NCBI GenBank assembly: GCA_921293015.1
Contig: OV121093.1
Coordinates: 434,001-498,000, forward strand
Reading direction: 5' to 3'
Length of the DNA stretch: 64,000 nucleotides
DNA from: Phorcus lineatus
Lineage: Eukaryota; Mollusca; Gastropoda; Trochida; Trochidae
The translations under genes were made by a program, and so were the position numbers. Of this stretch, positions 63,659-64,000 are shown piece after piece. The notes beneath the pieces are model-generated. The model had not been told where the DNA came from. It ran no database searches and was given only the letters and a program-made list of their open reading frames with translations. Position 1 is the stretch's first letter; each line of letters begins with the position of its first letter.

Positions 63659-64000
63659 TACGTAGCAGTTAAAGCATAAAGCAGTAGAGTACGTACCAGT
63701 TAAAGCATACAGCAGTAGAGTACGTAGCAGTTAAAGCATAAAGCAGTAGAGTACGTACCAGTTAAAGCATAAAGCAGTAGAGTACGTACCAGTTAAAGTA
63801 TATAGCAGTAGAGTACGTGCCAGTTAAAGCATACAGCAGTAGAGTACGTAGCAGTTAAAGCATACAGCAGTAGAGTACGTACCAGTTAAAGCATAAAACA
63901 GTAGAGTACGTACCAGTTAAAGCATAAAGCAGTAGAGTACGTACCAGTTAAAGCATCCAGCAGTAGAGTACGTACCAGTTAAAGCATAAAGCAGTAGAGT

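Larger units (their letters stand above)
1..64000. repeat. 31-bp satellite DNA array filling the window
   Basis: The window is a continuous head-to-tail array with a 31-bp period. Positions 1-12 of the monomer read AGTAGAGTACGT, 13-14 vary (AC, AA, AG, AT or GC), 15-26 read CAGTTAAAGCAT, and 27-31 are usually AAAGC, with ACAGC and ATAGC common. All monomers have the same orientation. The register from base 1 to the monomer at 63962 closes on 2,068 steps once 21 monomers shortened by 7 bp are counted, so there are 2,069 full monomers plus 8 bp. The consensus has about 39% G+C and one CpG (positions 10-11). I see no unique sequence, transposon, telomere repeat or gene. Long satellite arrays with higher-order structure are known from eukaryotic centromeric and other heterochromatin; the species and chromosomal site cannot be told from the sequence. 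Neither array boundary is in the window. Confidence 0.99.

Noticed and set aside
1-64000. CRISPR array (conserved 12-bp blocks separated by variable bases)
   Set aside because: There are no unique spacers. The variable part is one or two bases at fixed positions, and the same variants recur throughout; the full period is only 31 bp.
1-64000. Coding sequence for a repetitive protein
   Set aside because: The period is not a multiple of three. The plus strand has TAG at positions 3-5 and TAA at 19-21 in nearly every monomer, and TAA at 26-28 in many. The minus strand has TAA in every monomer that keeps TTAA. All frames close within about 93 bp, with only slight extension around the short, T18A and T19A monomers.
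1-64000. CENP-B box in the monomer
   Set aside because: The known box needs TTCG and a CGGG end. The monomer has only one CpG, in TACGTA or TACGTG, so the motif is absent.
1-64000. Telomeric or subtelomeric simple repeat
   Set aside because: No TTAGGG-like, TTAGG or TTTAGGG units are present in either orientation.
1-64000. Bacterial iteron origin or phage repeat region
   Set aside because: Iterons occur in small numbers beside a replication gene. Here there are about 2,069 monomers over 64 kb with nested HORs and no gene.
1-64000. Inverted segments within the array
   Set aside because: Every monomer I read is in the same orientation; no reverse-complement monomers (GCTTTATGC followed by TTTAACTGG) were seen on the plus strand.

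Overview
The whole window is one uninterrupted, head-to-tail tandem array of a 31-bp satellite monomer. I see no gene, RNA gene, transposon or unique sequence, and the array runs off both ends. Taking the first base of the window as monomer position 1, positions 1-12 read AGTAGAGTACGT, 13-14 are variable (most often AC), 15-26 read CAGTTAAAGCAT, and 27-31 are most often AAAGC. The consensus is about 39% G+C (12 of 31). The last full monomer starts at 63962. From base 1 to there the register closes exactly on 2,068 monomer steps if 21 monomers are 7 bp short, and I find exactly 21 such 24-bp monomers. That gives 2,069 complete monomers plus an 8-bp partial one at the right edge.

An array this long with nested higher-order repeats (HORs) is typical of eukaryotic heterochromatin (centromeric, pericentromeric, subtelomeric, or on a B or sex chromosome). 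I do not recognise the monomer and cannot name the organism.

Most variation sits in position 14 (C/A/G/T, with A or G at 13) and position 28 (A/C/T, with rarer changes at 27), plus C24T and G30A. The order of variants acts as a barcode and shows three or more repeat levels. (1) The 31-bp monomer. (2) Multi-monomer units: 310 bp (10-mer), 365 bp (11 full plus one 24-bp monomer), 403 bp (13-mer), and a cassette 821 bp long, or 542 bp in two short forms, measured between two marker bases. (3) Blocks of about 1.4-2.4 kb (1395, 1729, 1915, 1953, 2008, 2194, 2404 bp). (4) Super-units: 6,327 bp (205 monomers, four of them short) in direct tandem at about 16.8-29.3 kb, and long-range direct repeats at +6,420, +7,209 and +13,288 bp.

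Layout: 0-10.2 kb is a mosaic of blocks recurring at +6,420 and +13,288. 10.4-12.7 kb and 16.8-39 kb are cassette-based blocks of about 6.3-6.5 kb, and 12.7-16.8 kb is a repeated copy of the left-edge material. 39-44 kb is a transition containing a five-copy 310-bp array. 43.65-47.5 kb is a tandem duplication of a 1,953-bp block that itself contains 403-bp repeats. 47.5-64 kb alternates cassettes with 310-bp and 403-bp runs. The 24-bp monomer occurs only from 3.0 to 38.9 kb. A G17T marker occurs only from 43.4 kb to the end. The two parts have therefore homogenised separately while sharing the same cassette.

No coding potential is credible. 31 is not a multiple of 3, so every frame meets a stop at least about every 93 bp on either strand outside a few variant monomers.
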